This document shows, piece after piece, positions 12,482-25,200 of a stretch of 64,000 bases of DNA (position 1 is the first letter of the stretch; each line of letters opens with the position of its first letter). Origin of the DNA: Sipunculus nudus (lineage: Eukaryota > Annelida > Sipuncula > Golfingiida > Sipunculidae). The DNA is taken from positions 52,657,618 to 52,721,617 of the forward strand of contig CM049317.1 in NCBI GenBank assembly GCA_026874595.1, given 5' to 3'. Below the pieces are notes generated by a model, which was given only the letters and a program-made list of their open reading frames with translations, searched no databases and was not told where the DNA came from. The translations under genes were made by a program, and so were the position numbers.

Positions 12482-13640
12482 TTTTTACTTGCAGATTATC
12501 ACTTTACCGTGCTGGGTCATTTGCTCTGGTTACAAATAGCTACTATTTTGATTCTTATACTTAACACTGGCTTCGTTGTAACAGCATTACTGAAATCACT
12601 GACCAGAAAAATGAAGTTAGTGGAAAACTTAATACTATACCTAACTGAGTACAGCTTACCTTGAAACATTAAGGATACGAATCGAGTTAATCTTACCGGT
12701 GTGACACTGACCGAGATTAGTAAATATTTAAGCGTTTGTCTTTTACCTTCTTACAGTGCTGGCAATGTGTAAACATGGAAAGAATTGCCAAGGAATTTGA
12801 CTGAATCTTTAGAAATTTCTTCTTTAAAATTCAATATGAATAAAATCTTCAATATCATGAATCTAAAGCCTATATTGTAATAAATACTCAACAGTTTCAA
12901 TTTATTATTTATATTTTATGTATTTATATATATTCTATAATTATCAGTTCAAGAGAACCTATATAAATTGGCGTAACAAAGCCTACATTTAATCTTATGT
13001 TATGCATCTACTTCCTATTTCCAATATTTATCTATATGGCACATCTTTCGATCCATCTGTTTGGCCAAGGTGTAGCATAAGGGTAGCATAAATAATTGCT
13101 TAACTGTTTATTTTTTTTTTCAAGTAAAAATGTTAATATATTTTGATCCTGCCTGAACTAGGTTATATAAAGTAGATTAGGTTAATGCAGCCCTACCTTA
13201 AATATTTATGTTAATGTAGCAATTTATTTTTTTGTAATAAAAGGATTGGGGGCATCCCGTTATAGTATGAGGGTTTGGGCTTGGTCCAAAACAGCGTAAT
13301 CCAGCTGTTATATTGGCCAGTACCATACCACTAACCTCTCTTCGCACCAAGCACTTCGAGGTGTGCTTCTGTGTCACACTTTTCGCCTTTTTCAAACCCA
13401 TACAGGATTATGGCTTCAAGTTTCTTGACATTTCTCATCGGGCTGCTATTTTTATACTAACTAAACTCAGATGTCGCAGGTTGGAAGTCGCATGGCCAGA
13501 TTATGCGTTTTCGCTAGTAATATATACATGTACATTTGCTCGTCAAAATCGTGTTGCAGAACACCTGGGTTACAGGTTCGAGAAGATAGCGCCAAATACT
13601 TGCGAGGTTGTGTGACTGGATTACCATGTAATGAGAAGTC
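12479..13640. other. AT-rich non-coding stretch
   Basis: No feature could be supported. The open frames at 13313-13615 have no recognisable domain. Confidence 0.5.
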
Positions 13641-13944
13641 CAGGGGCGTATCCAAGAGGGTGTCGCAGGGTACCATGGTGTCCCCCTCCACCCGACTTTG
13701 CGTGCATTTAGGGCAAAACATTCTAGACAGTATTATCTACCAAGAAAATTAAGATTTTCCTCTTGTTTTCAGTCTTAGAAGGGTACAAGGTAAGTGCAGT
13801 AGGCTGATTATATATTATATTATATTATATAACATATACACTCCTTGTCAAGGGGTATATGCTGTAGCCCACTCCCCCTCCCGAGACCCGTTCGAGGCCC
13901 CCCTCCCACTCCCCCCACCCCTCTTAATACTGGCTGCGCCCCTG
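13641..13944. mobile_element. hAT-like MITE (5-bp duplication)
   Basis: The left end begins CAGGGGCGTATCCAAG and the right end, reverse-complemented, begins CAGGGGCGCAGCCAG. AAGTC directly abuts both ends, suggesting a 5-bp target duplication. The interior is C/G-rich and has no transposase. Confidence 0.6.
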
Positions 13945-14749
13945 AAGTCTCGTATGTTGATCGGAGTTCTGAGACAACACCTACAACACTGGTGCCTCCC
14001 TTTCCGCCATAGTGTTAACCAAAAATCACCTCGGAGGTGAAGGGCGATTTCAGCCAGTACACATATTTACATGTACACGCTCCACTGATAGACATTAAAT
14101 AAATCGAATAAAATGGTGTACTTTACTTCCTTTTAAAGCATCATGATCTCACATCTTAAACCTGTATGTCAAAAATATCATATACCATCGCTACATCGCT
14201 ACCATGGTATCTCGGATGTTAACGCACAAAAATTCCGTGTGCTTGGTTTGGAGGCATCATCTATGTGTGTCGTTTATTTATAACATACACCACATACATA
14301 GCTAAATATATGGTCCGAGTAGGCAATATTCTACTTTTCTAGACACAGTGGAATTTCGCTCGCTTGACGAAAAGAAAATACAAAAAAATTCTTCATATAT
14401 TGAAATGTTGTATATGATCAATACAAAATTTAGCCGATGTTTTATACCTTAAAGTATTCTTTTGAGGAGTTTGTGTAGCACCTGGTTTTCATAGGATCTG
14501 GTCTTGATTGTTGGGAGACATCCTTGTGTACAATGTTCTATCCATGTTTTATGGTTAATCTGTTATGACTTTATCAAAGCGCACATGGTGGATGTTGAAG
14601 TACAGAAATATATCTAACGGTTGTACTGGTTTAGCAAACAATGTACATTTAGACAGTGGTTTTTGTAAGAGGACATCATTCCTCATCGATATTTTTAGTA
14701 AGATTTTCGGTAGGATAAGGTCTTTTACTCTGGCATCTCGGGAAACTCT

Positions 14750-14806
<57 letters not shown>

Positions 14807-15929
14807 ATATATATATATAGGCTTCTGATAAATTAAGTATCGGTTATATTTGACTTTACGGGTCCTAAGGGGTATTTTGATTGACGTCTCTCCTCCTCTC
14901 GAAACCGGTTTTTCATTTCACTTTTTAGAAAAAATTGCTTGGAAAAGAAATTCTATACAGGATAATTATTATTAAATAAACTGATAATCAGTATGTTTAG
15001 TTTCACGGACGATAATTCGCCTGCAGATGCAAATTACCATCGAATGGAAAGTTTTTATCATTTTAATGAGGCATTTTTTTCGGTGCGGGATAAAAAAAAA
15101 TACATGTTTATCTAATTGCTCTGAATGGCTGCAAGCAGATAACGCATTGGAAATAGAGACATCGTATGTTGATAATCGGTTATCCTGCTGGTGTATGCAG
15201 GCTCGTTTCAGAGGGACGTACACCAAAAGACACGAGATGCGGGCCTTGTGGTTTTGTAGCATTACTTATACACGATATATGTTACGATATTACGATATCT
15301 AATATTACGAACGTGATCATTTGTTTTTTTCAACCCGGACCAAACTGTGGTAGAGTCACACTTCCCTGTTCAGGAATAAAACGGACACTCACGGTTACGT
15401 ATACTTCTATTTTGAAAGATGGTGGTTCCGGTTGGCTTTAACGGGCTCTTACTGTGATTACTTTCACAAACGATTTCATTTGGAATAGGGAGTTATACCT
15501 CATGTATTCCAGTATTATATTTGCTGTATATTTATGGGTCGTCTCGTTACAATGGCAGGGGACGTGTGGGGACACGTTTCATGGGTCCAGGGATGAACGT
15601 CCACTCGTTGGTGAGTACATTAATAACCACTGTCATTTTGATATACCTCAAACATAAGGTTCATTTTTGGGGAAAATATATCATAATAGAGACCTGGTAT
15701 TTGTACCCAGTCTTCATAGTGTCTACACTAATGGTTTATCCTAAGGTTGTACCATACGCATAAACTTGTGCATGCCCTACTTACAAGCCCATGTTGAAAA
15801 AAAAAAGAACGCTACTATATCGGAATCATGGAATTTCAAGCACAAACATATGTAGCTTATTTATTGATTAGACGCATCTGGATATTTTTTATTGCAATCT
15901 GAGGTCTCCTGAATTTTCGAAGATATTAA
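13945..15929. other. non-coding stretch with a compound microsatellite
   Basis: A (TA)n(TG)n(TA)n tract lies at 14752-14819. A possible short exon with acceptor at 15557-15558 and strong donor TTG|GTGAGT at 15611 has no recognisable protein. Nothing else was seen. Confidence 0.4.
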
Positions 15930-16135
15930 TTTAGGGGGGTCGTGCCTGATGCGCAGGGATAACAACTGATAATGTAACAATCATCCTATAATGTAATATT
16001 AAAGGATAATGTAATAACAAATCAACCTATAATGCATTACTAACAGATACAATTAATCATAATTTGTTATAACATTATCATTTAATATGACATTATAGAA
16101 AGATTATTACATTACCAGTTGTACCACGCCCCTTT
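15930..16135. mobile_element. foldback MITE
   Basis: The left block ACAACTGATAATGTAACAAT and the right block, reverse-complemented (ACAACTGGTAATGTAATAAT), are inverted repeats of about 40 bp. Outside them GGGGTCGTGCC and GGGGCGTGGT also match. The arms are close together, so the unit folds back. The superfamily is not determined. Confidence 0.5.
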
Positions 16136-16610
16136 TGAGTACGTCCCCTGACGGTCGACCTCGCATTGAACCCTTGTCGGTGGCTCGCCATTATACACCC
16201 CCCCCCCCCCCCCCCCCCCGGTACCATAAGAATGCCACACAACAGAGCGCTCACCCCCGCAAAGAGAAAACAACCCTGCTGCATCCATCCCTTTATCCTG
16301 ATTAACACCAGTCAGGTCTTCCTAGACCTGTCTTCTTATCCTACATTTCAGTGTTACCAGGTAACACTCTACAATATTATTTAAGTTTCAACAGATCAAA
16401 AACATTTTGCTCGATCCTCCTCCGTTTTATCTGCATCCGCATCATGATTTCATTTGGTCTTCCCTGTCCCATGCTCCAATATGCCACAAAATGTCCTGGA
16501 AAAAGAGACACTTATGCTTAAAATTAAACAAACAAACAAGCAGAGGGACGGAGGTTTCGGGTAGGGGGGGAGAGAGGGGGGCACAACCTTTATGAAGGAG
16601 GTAATACATC
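16136..16610. other. non-coding stretch with poly-C
   Basis: A C-run occupies about 16198-16219. Nothing else was identified. Confidence 0.5.
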
Positions 16611-17511
16611 TCCGTCTCACAAATACATCTGTCTCCAAAATACATCTGTCTCCCAAATACACCTGTTTCCAAAATACATCTGTCTCCCAAAAACACCTGT
16701 CTCCCAAATACACCTGTTTCCCAAATACATCTGTCTCCCAAATACATCTGTCTCCCAAATACACCTGTCTCCAAACTACATCTGTCTCCCAATTACACCT
16801 GTCTCCCAAATACATCTGTCTCCCAAATACACCTGTCTCCCAAATACACCTGTTTCCCAAAAACACCTGTCTCCCAAATACATCTGTCTCCCAAATACAT
16901 CTGTCTCCCAAATACATCTGTCTCCAAAATACATCTGTTTCCCAAAACATCTGTCGCTCAAATACATCTGTCTCCCAAATTCATCTGTCTCCAAAATACA
17001 TCTGTCTCTCAAATACATCGGTCTCTCAAATACATCTGTCTCTCAAATACATCTGTCTCCAAAATACATCTGTCTCCCAAATACACCTGTTTCCAAAATA
17101 CATCTGTCTCCCAAAAACACCTGTCTCCCAAATACACCTGTTTCCCAAATACATCTGTCTCCCAAATACATCTGTCTCCCAAATACACCTGTCTCCAAAC
17201 TACATCTGTCTCCCAATTACACCTGTCTCCAAAATACATCTGTCTCCCAAATACATCTGTCTCCCCAAAAAACATCTGTCGCTCAAATACATCTGTCTCC
17301 TAAATACATCGGTCTCCAAAATACATCTGTCTCTCAAAAACATCGGTCTCTCAAATACATCTGTCTCTCAAATACATCGGTCTCCAAAATACATCTGTCT
17401 CCCAAATACACCTGTCTCCCAAATACATCTATCCCAAAATTCATCTGTCTCTCAAATACATGTCTCCCAAATACATCTGTCTCTCAAATACATCTGTCTT
17501 TCAAATACATA
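16611..17511. repeat. 17-bp minisatellite, about 50 copies
   Basis: The unit is AAATACATCTGTCTCCC with C/T and A/C variants. Because 17 is not a multiple of 3, a 51-base (17-codon) periodic peptide is open in several frames: 306 codons on the plus strand and up to 166 on the minus. These frames have no start context or splice logic and are by-products of the repeat. A block of about ten variant units at 16631-16805 recurs at 17055-17230, showing higher-order duplication within the array. Confidence 0.95.
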
Positions 17512-17566
17512 AACTAAACGTTAATTGCGGTTTGGCTCGTTATGTCATTTGTGGTTGATATGCAAA

Positions 17567-20500
17567 ACAAGGGACCTATGGGTCACTGCGCTCTGCTGAA
17601 GTTTGAAATTTTTGCAAATGCAAAATATGCAAAATATTCTATTGTAATTGGTTTCATATATATAAGCATATGAGAAGTTAAGAGGAAAGGGCCCTCCTAC
17701 TTGGTTATAGTGAAGTTCAAAATATATGATTGCGAAACTAATACTCTGACAAGACTGTCATGAAGAAAAAAAATAAAAGTTTTGAGATACTGTGATACAT
17801 ATGAAAAATTTGCAAATGGACAGACCAGTGGACAGAATTCACTAGTACCTTTATTTCACTTTCAAGGGAATAATGCATTTAAGTTTATATTTAATCCTAT
17901 TTTTTTTTAGCATATCCACATTTTCCATTAATAGTTTTTATCAGATTCATATTTTTATTTACAAGATTAATAAATTTGTAATAAAAAAATCTGAAAATAT
18001 AAGTTAAAATATCAGAATTCTAAGTTGCAATCATTATTTATCCAGTGTGTAGCTCCTATCGGGTCATATTATGCATACACATATATTTTATTATTTTTAA
18101 AACACAAATGTTTAAACTGAATTTAAAAGAAAATAATGCCACAAAATGGCATCTTCAAGATTATTCCTTGAATCACTATTAAAAAGTTGTGTACATTAAA
18201 ATTTTATGTACATGCTTAATTCTATTCACCAAAATAAAAGTTTCAGTAAATTTGATAAAATAAAAACATCTTTTCAATAAAGTATACACACTGTTGGTTG
18301 AATGAGGGACAAACAATATCATTATGCTAATTACTATCTCAGCTTTAATTTATTACTGGAATTAATAGTCAGTTTCACACCTGGTGAAGTTTTTACTCCT
18401 CTGAAGAAAGGAATTACTTATCTGATGAACATCCACACTTTCATAGCAATACACCACTTTGTGGATACAGTTAAATGTGCACTTTAATAATTGTAACCCT
18501 GGTGGTACATACAAAATCTAAAATGTAGCATAGCCTAGAATAAGAATGAATCAAATACAGAAAATTATAACATTCATCTAGTTTTTGCACCCATGGGTGG
18601 GGGGAGGGTGGGAATGCAGGGCAGGGGAGGGGGGGGGGGATGGAGCCTGATAGTAGTGGTCAAGCTGAGCCAAGGCCAGCATCCTGGAGAGGGTTACATA
18701 ACACAAGTCAAGGCTGTACTACTAGGTGGGCTTGATGTAAACAACACTTGACATGGTGTTTAAAAACTTGAATAAAAGCTCTCTTTTCAATAATTCCTTG
18801 TAATTCAAGTGTTTCAGATTTTAAAAGATTAAATCCTTATGTATGTATTCGGTGAAAATTAAATAAACAGTGCTTACGGGGAAAAAAACGTGCCCTAGCC
18901 AAAGATGGACAAAATTTAAGGTATTGATTTTTATTTATGCTAACAACTTAAAATATTTGCAAAATTCAGATCTAATTTGGGATAAACAATTGAATCTTGA
19001 TTAAATAAAGTTATATCCCTGAAAAAAAAGTCTCCAGCTTCAGCAATTCTAATGGTAAGTGAGTAAATATATTTCCAGATTTTTAAACAAGAAAGAAACA
19101 TGCCATGGTCAAACTTGGGCAAAATGTTAGGTACCAAATTTATATTTTTCCAATATTTAAAAAAACATTAAAAGATTTTGATCTAATTTTTGGTATACAA
19201 TTAAATGTTGATTAACTCAAGTTGTATTACTGAAAAAAGTCCCTAGGTTAAACATGTTTGGTCTTATGTGACCAAATATCTTCCCTGATTTTTCTTACAA
19301 AGTCCATTATGTTTGAGCCTATTACTTTTTTAAAGGGGCCCAATCACCTAAAAAGCATGTTGAGTTAACACGAAAAATAGCTTCTTTCCTTTAAAATAAA
19401 TATGTACCTACCAAAATATTGCCCTGAAACCGTTTGCTTTCTCCTGTAAACAAATGTTAAAAACAGTGGACCGGGCACGATTAAAGGTGTCAACATGAAC
19501 ACAGCGCGTGGGGCCGTTTGCATCGAGCCAAAACACATGTCAATCGGGAGATGCCAAAAATGTAATTCATGTTTCTGCTGGCTAAAACACAACGTGTTGC
19601 CCTTCTTAATCGGACCTCCGGTCACGCGGCCTTGTTATGGTAAACAGACTGTGTTTACCAACACGCAAAGCCATAACATGGTGTTAAACAACTGTACGCG
19701 AGATGAGACCTTATGCTGGGTTGGTTTTATTGGGAAACATTTGTATCAAGCAAGACTGAACTGATAGTGTGAAAGAATAGATTTAGCTCCTGATTATGTC
19801 CCTTTAAATATGAAGAAAACCAGATGAGTGGTTTTGATATTAGGCAGTCCTGAATAATGAAAATAGATTTATAATAGAAACACAGATGTATTTATTTTTC
19901 TAAAAATATATATTTTTTAAATTTGCAAAATAATAAATATCTGAAAATAACATTTGATTCAGGATTGGAAAAGTTGTATACATTGGATCGGAAACAGCAA
20001 TGGGTTAAAGAATGTTAGCAATGCAACATATCTGCTTGGGGGGGGGGGGGGGGGCAGGGCAGGGTTGCCACATGTGATTCTACATTTGTAAAAGCAGTGT
20101 TGCATCACTGATACGTTTACCCAGACAAGGCTGTAGGGACCAGACATGGCTGGTCTGGATCTTCAAAATGTAAATACATTAGAGCCTCAGAAAAAACTTC
20201 AATAACTCAAATATGTTTAAGCTTTTACTTTCAAATTTCAGAATTTAACAGAATAAATCTATATATATGTATATATCGACGGTGAAAAGTAAATCAAATG
20301 TTCTTGAAAAAGGGGGCATGGTCAAACTTGGGGAAAATTAAAGGTACCAATTTTATATTTTTGCAAATATTTAATAAAATTAAAAGATTTTGATCTAATT
20401 TTGGTATACAATTAAATTTTGATTAATAAAAGTTGTATAACTGAAAAAAAGTCCCTAGCTTCAACACTTTTTCTCTTAAGTGACCAAGTATCTTTCCTGA

Positions 20501-20921
20501 TTTATACAAAGTCCATTATTTTTCGGCACATAACTTTTTATCATTTATAAAATACTGACTTTATTTCTGGCATGTACATCGGAACTATATAGAGGAATAT
20601 TTATGGTAAATATGAAGAAAACCAGATGAGTGGTTTTGATATTAGGCAGTCCTGAATTGTGAAAATAGATTTTTGATAAAAAAATGAGGTTTTCCCTTAA
20701 AGGAACGATGTCCTTTTGACCCAATTTTCGGTATGGTAGGAGCTTTTGGGGACATCTAACTATATGCCGAATTTCAGATTCGTGGGTCCAATGGTGTCGA
20801 AATGTGCCAGTCTTACGGACGGACATCCGGACGGACGGATTGACGGCCGGACGGACTGATGGACGACGGACAATTAACCACGACTATAGCTCAGATGACT
20901 TATAGTCAGCTGAGCTAAAAA
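17567..20921 (+). mobile_element. Helentron-like (HINE/pearl-type) repeat element, copy 1
   Basis: The left end reads GGACCTATGGGTCACTGCGC then TCTGCTGA. The right end has a GGACGG-rich run followed by a hairpin (20888-20916) of the form AGCTCAG..CTGAGCT, then AAAA. The same end sequences recur at 54486-55662 (inverted) and at 38303. The interior contains diverged tandem units at about 18880, 19095 and 20310, sharing AAAGATTTTGATCTAATTTT and TTGATTAA..AGTTGTAT. Terminal hairpin, subterminal inverted repeats and tandem core match the HINE/pearl elements known from bivalves. That assignment is inference and no Rep/helicase is present. Confidence 0.5.
19329..19808. mobile_element. MITE nested in the Helentron-like element
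   Basis: The ends are TTTAAAGGGGCCCAATCACC and, reverse-complemented, TTTAAAGGGACATAATCAGG, matching at 15 of 20 positions. It sits between two copies of the tandem unit of the surrounding element. The open frames inside, on both strands, show no domain. TTTAAA at both ends may include a TTAA-type duplication. Confidence 0.5.
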
Positions 20922-22019
20922 TGTATTGAGGGTCATTAGCTTTTAACTCTAAAATCGGAAAGAAAACTTTCCTTTATTTTTATTTGTTAACAAGGAAGAG
21001 ACATGGAGGCAAAAAAAAAAAAAAAAAAAGATTTTAAAAGAATTTAATATAAGCTTACAAATAGAGCTATCCGTTTACTATGTAAATAAATTTAGTTTTT
21101 AAAAGTTTTAATGACATGGATGAATGAATGAAATGTTCATCAATACATATACCAGTATAAAGAACACTATACTGGCTTTAAAATGATACATATTTTATTG
21201 TGTCGAATACGTATAAAACATTAAGACTAAACCTTAGACGTATGTCTTAAGCTAAACTATATCTTTGCCGTATTAGTTTACAAGCTACATGCAATATGAA
21301 TGAATTAATTACAATACATTTTACTTTGCAATATTTGCTGTACATATTTGTATTTGTTATATCAATTTTGTATTTTGTGGGTATTATTGTGAACAAGACT
21401 TGCTTTGGTAACAACATGTGATTGGGAAAAATAAAGAAAAAATATGTTTTAAAGAAAAACATATGCGATATTGTGGGTGGGTTGATATACGAATGTAACA
21501 GCATCGAATTAGAATTAATGGGTTCATATATGGCTAGGAGTTGTAAATACAATCGTTACTTGATAATCCGACACTAAATGTAATACAACATTTGTCAGCT
21601 TATGTCAGCGATAAGCGGCATTGATTCCGTGGGCTCTGCTGTCGCATGCGGGGTATCCCTCCGCGGTCACGGGGGTAAACTCTGGAGTGTGTCCAGACCT
21701 CGTTCTCCACCTCCGCTTTGTTGGACGTGTTTTCAGCGAGTTCGTCGGCACAGACTTGTTAATATCCGCGTATACTGCCTGCATTTGGCTGTATTTGATC
21801 GTGCATATCCTTAAACGCGTCCAAGATGACATTCCCCAAAGAGATTCAAAGGACTAAACCGTGGTCCCCACATTGAAAAGTGTTTGTCCACTAAATGATA
21901 CAAACTGGCTTGATTAGTGAAACAAACTGACTGAATCAGTGGGTGCACCCCATGGTTAGAACAATGTATGTTCTGAAAGATGTCATGTTTAAGAACATTG
22001 GTTTTACTTTAAATTACAG
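20922..22019. other. non-coding stretch upstream of CTLD-B
   Basis: A GC-richer patch at 21605-21830 is open in three frames but encodes nothing I recognise. No signal-peptide exon was identified. Confidence 0.4.
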
Positions 22020-22262
22020 ACTGCTGTAACCGCACAAACAGTGACTTGTATTGTCGGATTACTGCGTCCAAAAATGCCAACTGGAGAGACGCAAATGAAA
22101 GTTGCCGGCAGGCCGGAAGTGACGTTGGTCTTCCGCAGGACCAAACTGTGGTAGAACATCAGAGGCTACTGAAAATTATGAGAACTCTCGGATATCAGAC
22201 GATTTTTCTTGCCCTGAGGAGCAAGGAACTAGACAATTGGATGTGGATCAATGGCACTCCAG
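22020..22262 (+). CDS. C-type lectin-like receptor, CTLD-B first-half exon
   Basis: This exon starts after the acceptor TTTAAATTACAG and ends at CCAG|GTATTA, both phase 1, 243 bases. The translation begins with a Cys-Cys pair, then DLYCRITASKNANWRDANES and C, the start of a C-type lectin fold with helix 1 (ANWRDANES). It later contains IFLALR in place of the WIGL core and WMWINGTPG just before the split glycine codon. The splice joins in frame to 24089. CTLDs act extracellularly as ligand-recognition modules. No EPN or QPD sugar-binding motif is visible in this half. Confidence 0.8.
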
Positions 22263-22639
22263 GTATTAAGGAATCTGTTTACCATCTGCTGTTGATATAA
22301 CCATCCAGGGCGGTCAAGGGGTGGGGGGGGGGGGGGGGGTGTAGCAAAGGGGATATGGTCAATGTAATGCTCGCCCCTGATATTCACAGAGTATTTATAT
22401 ATTGGATATAAATTATATTATTAATTAAAGTGATAGGCTTTGGTTCCATTTCTGAGATTACGATGAAATATTAGATAGAAAAACCTAGATTAAAATTAGC
22501 CTATACTTGAAACATTACAAATTATTTTTTTAAAACTGTATACTTGATTGTAATATATTTGAAATGTGTCACACAGACAGTAGCATGCAAAACGGCCGAG
22601 ATTACAACGATCAAAAGTCAATCTGATAAAAAAACTAGA

Positions 22640-22860
22640 AATATGCATTCTCAGGAACGTAGACCAATTTGCCATTGTGCATATGTGACTGCACATTTGT
22701 GAATATTCCTTGAAGTCCTTGTTCCGGAACATGAGTCGGACCCACGGTTTAATCATTCATTTCTCTATTTGTCCATTCCCGAGGTGCCATTAAATTATGG
22801 GATACCGTTCATGATTGCGTGAGGTATGTTGTAAACAAACACACCACGAACCAGTGGTGG
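22640..22860 (+). repeat. dispersed repeat R3, copy 2
   Basis: Shares ATATGCATTCTCAGGAA, TTCATGATTGCGTGAGGTAT and GTTGTAAACAAACACAC with the other R3 copies. It lies in the intron between the two CTLD-B exons. Long G-runs follow at 22881-22895 and 22945-22968. Confidence 0.5.
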
Positions 22861-23994
22861 ATCCAAAAGTTCGAGAACGTGGGGGGGGGGGGGGGACTAA
22901 TGTACAAGATTAGCGGTTGATGGGTATTAAGCATTATAATGGGATGGGGGTGGAGGGGGGGGGGGGGAATTGAGTAGCATATTCCCTCAGCTTGTGCGCC
23001 CCTATAGCTCCATTTTTTCCCATTCATTAACTGTTATAGTTTATATAATGTGTTTCCTTCTAGATAAAGACGGGTGATAAATAAACAAAAGGTAGACATA
23101 CTGTAAGCACTTAATTTGGATTTGTTGGTGTGATCGAGATAATTTACCTTCGTGTAAGCATATGGAAGTTGGCTTTATATTCGGGAGGTTGTTATTTCGT
23201 GATTTTTACATTTTTAGTGTTTCGTAGGTTTAACTTTCGCGATGTCACAATACACCAACCTTCCCATCTACATTTTATATTATATAAATAGAATAAAATT
23301 GTGTAAAAAAGTAATAACTGGACGGGGACCCGAGGGAACATGGAACCTGTTTGAATTATTGCTCATTATTGGCAGATGCTTTGCAAGATCTGATATTTTT
23401 AGTATAGCAGCTTATCAGTAATTGGTTAAATGAAAGATGTATTGTTTTTCTTTATAATACAATATTTCGCCTTTCGACTTTTCTTCGGCGATGGGGCCTT
23501 TTATTTAGAAAGGTATCAATTTCTCTATAGTAACCCTTTCGCGATTATCGGGAAATTGAAACTCTTATAAACAAAAAGGCAGTCACAAAGAGCGTAGTCT
23601 ACGCGTAGTGAGCTGTTATTACGCTCTGACGCTTTTCATGTGCCTGTAACAGCTAGAAACATGCAAGCAGACTGTGGCTAAATTACGTACGACAGCACTA
23701 GCCTAAACTTGGATACTACGGACAGCCGTTTAATCTGTTAATATTACATCAATCCTCTGCCGTTTTATTTGCCTTTTTTTATCTAAAAATAAAAAGAAAA
23801 GAAAATCTGACGCATGACAAAGTTATATCTAATGACCACTTCCATTCTTTTCTGGTTTGCTCAAACACACACACTTACATAAAAACATGTCACCTTAGTT
23901 ACATTCTTAAGGATCAATGTTTAGAATACTCTTTGGAAGTACTTTAAATATTATTCTATCTATTAGGGACGCCATTGTTTTATGGTAAAAGACA

Positions 23995-23997
<3 letters not shown>

Positions 23998-24031
<34 letters not shown>
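23998..24031. repeat. (CT)n microsatellite
   Basis: Uninterrupted CT tract 60 bases before the next exon. It is close enough to count as part of an extended pyrimidine tract. Confidence 0.95.
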
Positions 24032-24033
<2 letters not shown>

Positions 24034-24088
24034 GAATATTTATCTGTAATAAACCAAATTACATGTATTTTGCCATAATATTTTGCAG

Positions 24089-24211
24089 GCAAAGCTCCTA
24101 CTATCGGGAAACAAAATGGAAGTTGCGGGTCATTTTCAGTGAACGATCGAAAGGTGGTCAAAAGTGACTGTTTCTCCAAACAACCCTATAAATATGCTTG
24201 CAGACATAACG
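24089..24211 (+). CDS. C-type lectin-like receptor, CTLD-B second-half exon
   Basis: Acceptor ATATTTTGCAG, donor AACG|GTACAA, phase 1 at both ends, 123 bases. The translation contains NGSCGSFSVNDRKV, then KSDCFSK and YKYACRHN: the last three conserved cysteines of a CTLD in correct order. Joining to 22262 completes a glycine codon. The position of the WND calcium-binding motif reads KSD, so classical Ca2+-dependent sugar binding is not expected. The neighbouring exons continue the same gene. Confidence 0.8.
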
Positions 24212-24374
24212 GTACAACACTTTTATATAACAGATGTTATATAATTCACTCGCTTAGTAGAATATTAAAATAGCATTTTTATTTGTTTTTAATATTTTTT
24301 AAAAAGACGTTAACTACTAAATACATTAATGTCATGTTAAATTCTTAGCTTTCGCGATCACCTTTAGTCCGTAA

Positions 24375-25200
24375 TCTACACGGCCGTCAAGACTTCCAGG
24401 CGGCCGCTCGTTTACAGGCACAAATCGTAACCGTGAAACCTAATAAAAACTGTTTACTTAATGTTCATGAAGGTCATAAGCGAACAATGGAGAAATTAGG
24501 TCATGAGCTTCTTGCTAAAAACCTAATTTTGAGCAGTCAGGCAGAGCACATATTGTATAAGTTAGGCAAAAAAAGCTATGGTTCTCATGCACTTTTTTTC
24601 ATAAATCAGTGCGGGCTGGCGATTTTTTCCCCTTTTTTATATGTATCGATGAAAATATCATATTATCAGGGAAAAACACAATAATAACAGAAACAGAAAA
24701 AAACCACTACATAACAAATCAAAATTGTATTATTTTATCTTCTTGAAAGAAATATCCGAGCGGCTGGAGCTAAAACATTGGTAAGTTTATATTGAAAATC
24801 AAAATTTAAAAAATTAAAATTGACGCGCGCTGTGCCTTAGAACCATACTTTTTTCGCCTTAGGCCCAGGATTTGTTAACGTAATATCTAGAGAGGTCCTG
24901 GGCAAAATTATTTGAAAACCTTAAATTAGCTATGTGAAACAACATTATTTCAGGACCCTTTAAGTTAGACGGGCACACACCATATCAATTGCACATAGAA
25001 ACATCTGACTTAGCTTCCAGGTAGTTCCTATTTTCTAAGAAAAATGGGCAAGAAGCGTAATTTTGAGTACTCTGAAATCCCTTCTAACGATTGTTCATTG
25101 CTCAAATATTTTCCATCAGACCATAACATCGGTATTTAATACACGCATAGCTTGTAGGTCACATTCAGCTGAGCGTCATGGCCCATGGGCTACGTATTTA
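24375..25200. mobile_element. Helentron-like repeat fragment interrupted by a Harbinger MITE
   Basis: Blocks CACAAATCGTAACCGTGAAACC (24420) and ATATCTAGAGAGGTCCTGGG (about 24882) are the successive blocks of the element at 54486-55662. The RC left-end motif CAGCTGAGCGTCATGGCCCA occurs at about 25168. It is split by the MITE at 24565-24858. Confidence 0.45.
24565..24858. mobile_element. PIF/Harbinger-like MITE, copy 2
   Basis: Ends match copy 1 (GGCAAAAAAAGCTATGGTTC / reverse-complemented right end GGCGAAAAAAGTATGGTTC). TTA flanks both sides (24562-24564, 24859-24861), again a TWA duplication. It is inserted in the Helentron-like repeat. Confidence 0.7.

Noticed and set aside
13773-13789. A 17-base exon between TTGTTTTCAG and GTAAGT
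   Set aside because: It lies wholly inside the hAT-like MITE, encodes nothing recognisable and has no partner exons.
15335-15360. GGACCAAACTGTGGTAGA shared with the CTLD-B exon
   Set aside because: The match does not extend, and the frame around it lacks CTLD features. It is probably coincidence or a tiny copy.
16592-17512. A 306-residue repetitive protein
   Set aside because: It is explained by a 17-bp minisatellite that is open in several frames on both strands, with no start or splice context.
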